DNA of 8,908 bases from Christensenella sp. UBA1750. Its GTDB lineage: Bacteria > Bacillota > Clostridia > Christensenellales > UBA1750. Positions 8,044 through 8,908 of this stretch are shown piece by piece (positions within the stretch are counted from its first letter, which is position 1; the number at the start of each line of letters is the position of its first letter). Both the position numbers and the translations under genes were made by a program. The stretch spans positions 1 through 8,908 of the forward strand of contig DCHO01000015.1 of NCBI GenBank assembly GCA_002315655.1, read 5' to 3'. Below the pieces are notes generated by a model. It did not search any database, had not been told where the DNA came from, and saw only the letters and a list, made by a program, of their open reading frames with translations.

Positions 8044-8097
8044 TCTTTGGAGGGCAACATAAGCATTTTTCCCCTTTTCTTTTTGCTAAAAATTGGC

Positions 8098-8103
8098 TAT
8101 ACT
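8098..8103 (+). promoter_or_regulatory. Probable -10 box of the lipoprotein gene
   Basis: TATACT on the plus strand, 48 nt before the lipoprotein ATG, in an AT-rich stretch. No good -35 box sits at 17 nt (only a T-rich string), so this promoter is weaker than the divergent one for scpA. The two promoters lie back to back, their -10 boxes about 80 nt apart. Confidence 0.45.
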
Positions 8104-8151
8104 ATATCCGTCTCGTTTATTCCCTTAAAATCACAAGGAGATTTTCCCAAA

Positions 8152-8610
8152 ATGCAGAAATTATTGACCGTCCTGTTGGCCATCGTGCTTCTCTTTACCC
8201 TCACCGCCTGCACCGGCGGCCCCCTGGTCGCCACCGCAACGCCCTCTCCGACCCCCACGCCGGTACCCACGCCCACCCCTTACGTTCAGATGTTCACAAA
8301 CGAAATCTGGCCGGAAACCTCCATCACCAAGCAGCTGCCCGTTTTCCCCTATATGCTGGAAAACGCCATGCAGACCGATGACGAGTATTTCTACGCCACC
8401 TACCAGATTACCCGCATTGACGAGTTCACCGGCTATGTGGACGACCTGAAAGAAGCGGGCTTCACCGTGATTGAGGAAGAACTCGCCGACCCCCAGCAGG
8501 GTTATATGTATATCGCCTCCCTGGAAGGCTCCGACGGCAAGTTCAAGATTTCCCTGTGGTGGGACGGCGGCTACGGCAACCTCCAGGTCACCGATACCCG
8601 CAATAAATAG
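8152..8610 (+). CDS. Putative secreted lipoprotein of unknown function
   Basis: A 152-residue protein with a lipoprotein signal: MQKLL, a hydrophobic core (about 4-18) and lipobox LTAC, so C20 would be lipidated and the protein anchored on the outer face of the membrane. A Pro/Thr linker TPSPTPTPVPTPTP (28-41) acts as a spacer. The folded part (about 42-152) has IWPETSITKQLPVF and a domain alternating aromatic strands and acidic helices (EFTGYVDDLKEAGFTV; KISLWWDGGYGNLQV). It recalls small clostridial lipoproteins of the DUF6591 kind, but this is from memory and weak. The ATG is set by AAGGAG (8135-8140), 11 nt upstream; an upstream in-frame TTG (8047) would bury the signal peptide. It is transcribed away from scpA and is the only plus-strand gene here. 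No enzymatic residues are apparent. Confidence 0.88.
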   Translation: MQKLLTVLLAIVLLFTLTACTGGPLVATATPSPTPTPVPTPTPYVQMFTNEIWPETSITKQLPVFPYMLENAMQTDDEYFYATYQITRIDEFTGYVDDLKEAGFTVIEEELADPQQGYMYIASLEGSDGKFKISLWWDGGYGNLQVTDTRNK

Positions 8611-8643
8611 GGTATTCTCACAAATTTCAGGAAGATGTGGGAA
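8611..8643. other. Short spacer between lipoprotein stop and hairpin array
   Basis: No gene. A 6-bp inverted repeat ATACCC/GGGTAT (8594-8599, 8610-8615) straddles the stop codon but lacks a T-run, so it is not a convincing terminator. Two loose matches to the array linker in reverse orientation occur (ATTCTCAC at 8614-8621, AATTTCAG at 8623-8630) and could be decayed units or chance. Confidence 0.35.
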
Positions 8644-8883
8644 GTGAATTATTCCTTCGGAATGTGAATTATGGACAGGCTGAAGCCGTCCATGTGAAAT
8701 ACCCCTTCGGGGTGTGAAATTTGACGCAAAAGCGTCAAGTTGATACGGCTTCGCGTTTTCTCCCGTGCTTTTCCTCTCTCACGCCGCAGCGTAATGCACA
8801 TGAGAAGCGCAGCGACTCATATTTCACACAACAGCGCATTGCTCCTGTTGTATTTCACATTTTCCGCAAGGAAAATATTTCAC
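8644..8883. repeat. Mirror-symmetric array of unlike hairpins with fixed 7-nt linkers
   Basis: Left half: GTGAATT (8644-8650), hairpin 8651-8663 (5-bp stem), GTGAATT (8664-8670), hairpin 8671-8693 (6 bp plus an inner GGC/GCC), GTGAAAT (8694-8700), hairpin 8701-8713 (5 bp), GTGAAAT (8714-8720), hairpin 8721-8738 (7 bp, AAAA loop), degenerate GTTGATA (8739-8745). Right half: degenerate AATGCAC (8793-8799), hairpin 8800-8820 (5 bp), ATTTCAC (8821-8827), hairpin 8828-8851 (7 bp), ATTTCAC (8852-8858), hairpin 8859-8876 (7 bp, GCAA loop), ATTTCAC (8877-8883). No base is left over between linkers and stems. The stems share no sequence, only self-complementarity. The centre (8746-8792) is pyrimidine-rich. 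It could be a non-autonomous mobile element, a structured RNA, or a DNA site read by shape. No coding frame is supported. I do not recognise a named family. Confidence 0.85.
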
Positions 8884-8908
8884 TAGCCAAAGGCACCCCC
8901 TGTATGTA
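8884..8908. other. Right flank of the hairpin array, no gene seen
   Basis: After the last ATTTCAC there are 25 nt with only a weak GCC/GGC inverted repeat (8886-8894) and no further linker. The array may therefore end at 8883, but the window is too short here to fix its boundary or to see a target duplication. Confidence 0.3.

Noticed and set aside
8047..8151. Upstream TTG start for the lipoprotein gene
   Set aside because: It would place 35 residues before the signal peptide and would start upstream of the -10 box.
8644..8883. Array resembles a CRISPR at first sight
   Set aside because: The constant unit is only 7 nt, it reverses orientation mid-array, and the intervening pieces are 13-24 nt self-complementary hairpins rather than unique spacers. 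No cas genes are present.

Overview
The window reads as chromosomal DNA of a moderately GC-rich, low-G+C-lineage Firmicute, most likely a gut-type clostridium near Oscillospiraceae/Ruminococcaceae. This is inferred from gene order (scpA-scpB-ftsK/spoIIIE-rimO-pgsA-pncC-recA), protein style, AAGGAG-type ribosome binding sites and frequent GTG/TTG starts. No taxonomic search was possible.

Layout. Positions 163-7957 hold seven minus-strand genes, read right to left: scpA, scpB (14-nt overlap), an optional 18-codon leader frame, ftsK/spoIIIE, rimO, pgsA (GTGA overlap with rimO), pncC (14-nt overlap with pgsA) and recA (its Shine-Dalgarno contains the pncC stop codon). A strong promoter with TATAAT, an extended TG and a TTGAAC -35 box lies upstream of scpA. 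No other strong promoter is evident inside the cluster, so it may be one long operon. A large hairpin just past recA (114-157) looks like its terminator. It is followed by a second, perfect 16-bp hairpin (81-115) and a nest of inverted repeats (1-80).

Theme. ScpA and ScpB are the kleisin and winged-helix partners of SMC. FtsK/SpoIIIE pumps DNA through the septum. RecA repairs and recombines DNA. Together they cover chromosome organisation, segregation and repair. RimO (ribosomal protein S12 methylthiolation), PgsA (phosphatidylglycerol synthesis) and PncC (NMN deamidation) are housekeeping genes that usually travel with this cluster in Firmicutes.

Divergent from scpA, on the plus strand, is a small secreted lipoprotein (8152-8610) with a Pro/Thr linker. 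I cannot assign it a function.

The most unusual part is the gene-free right end (8611-8908). It holds a punctuated array of hairpins whose stems differ completely in sequence. They are separated, with no spare bases, by a fixed 7-nt word: GTGAAAT (or GTGAATT) in the left half and its reverse complement ATTTCAC in the right half. The linkers can pair with each other across the element, giving a spine of stacked four-way junctions. I know of no named family that matches this, and it is the best candidate here for an undescribed element.
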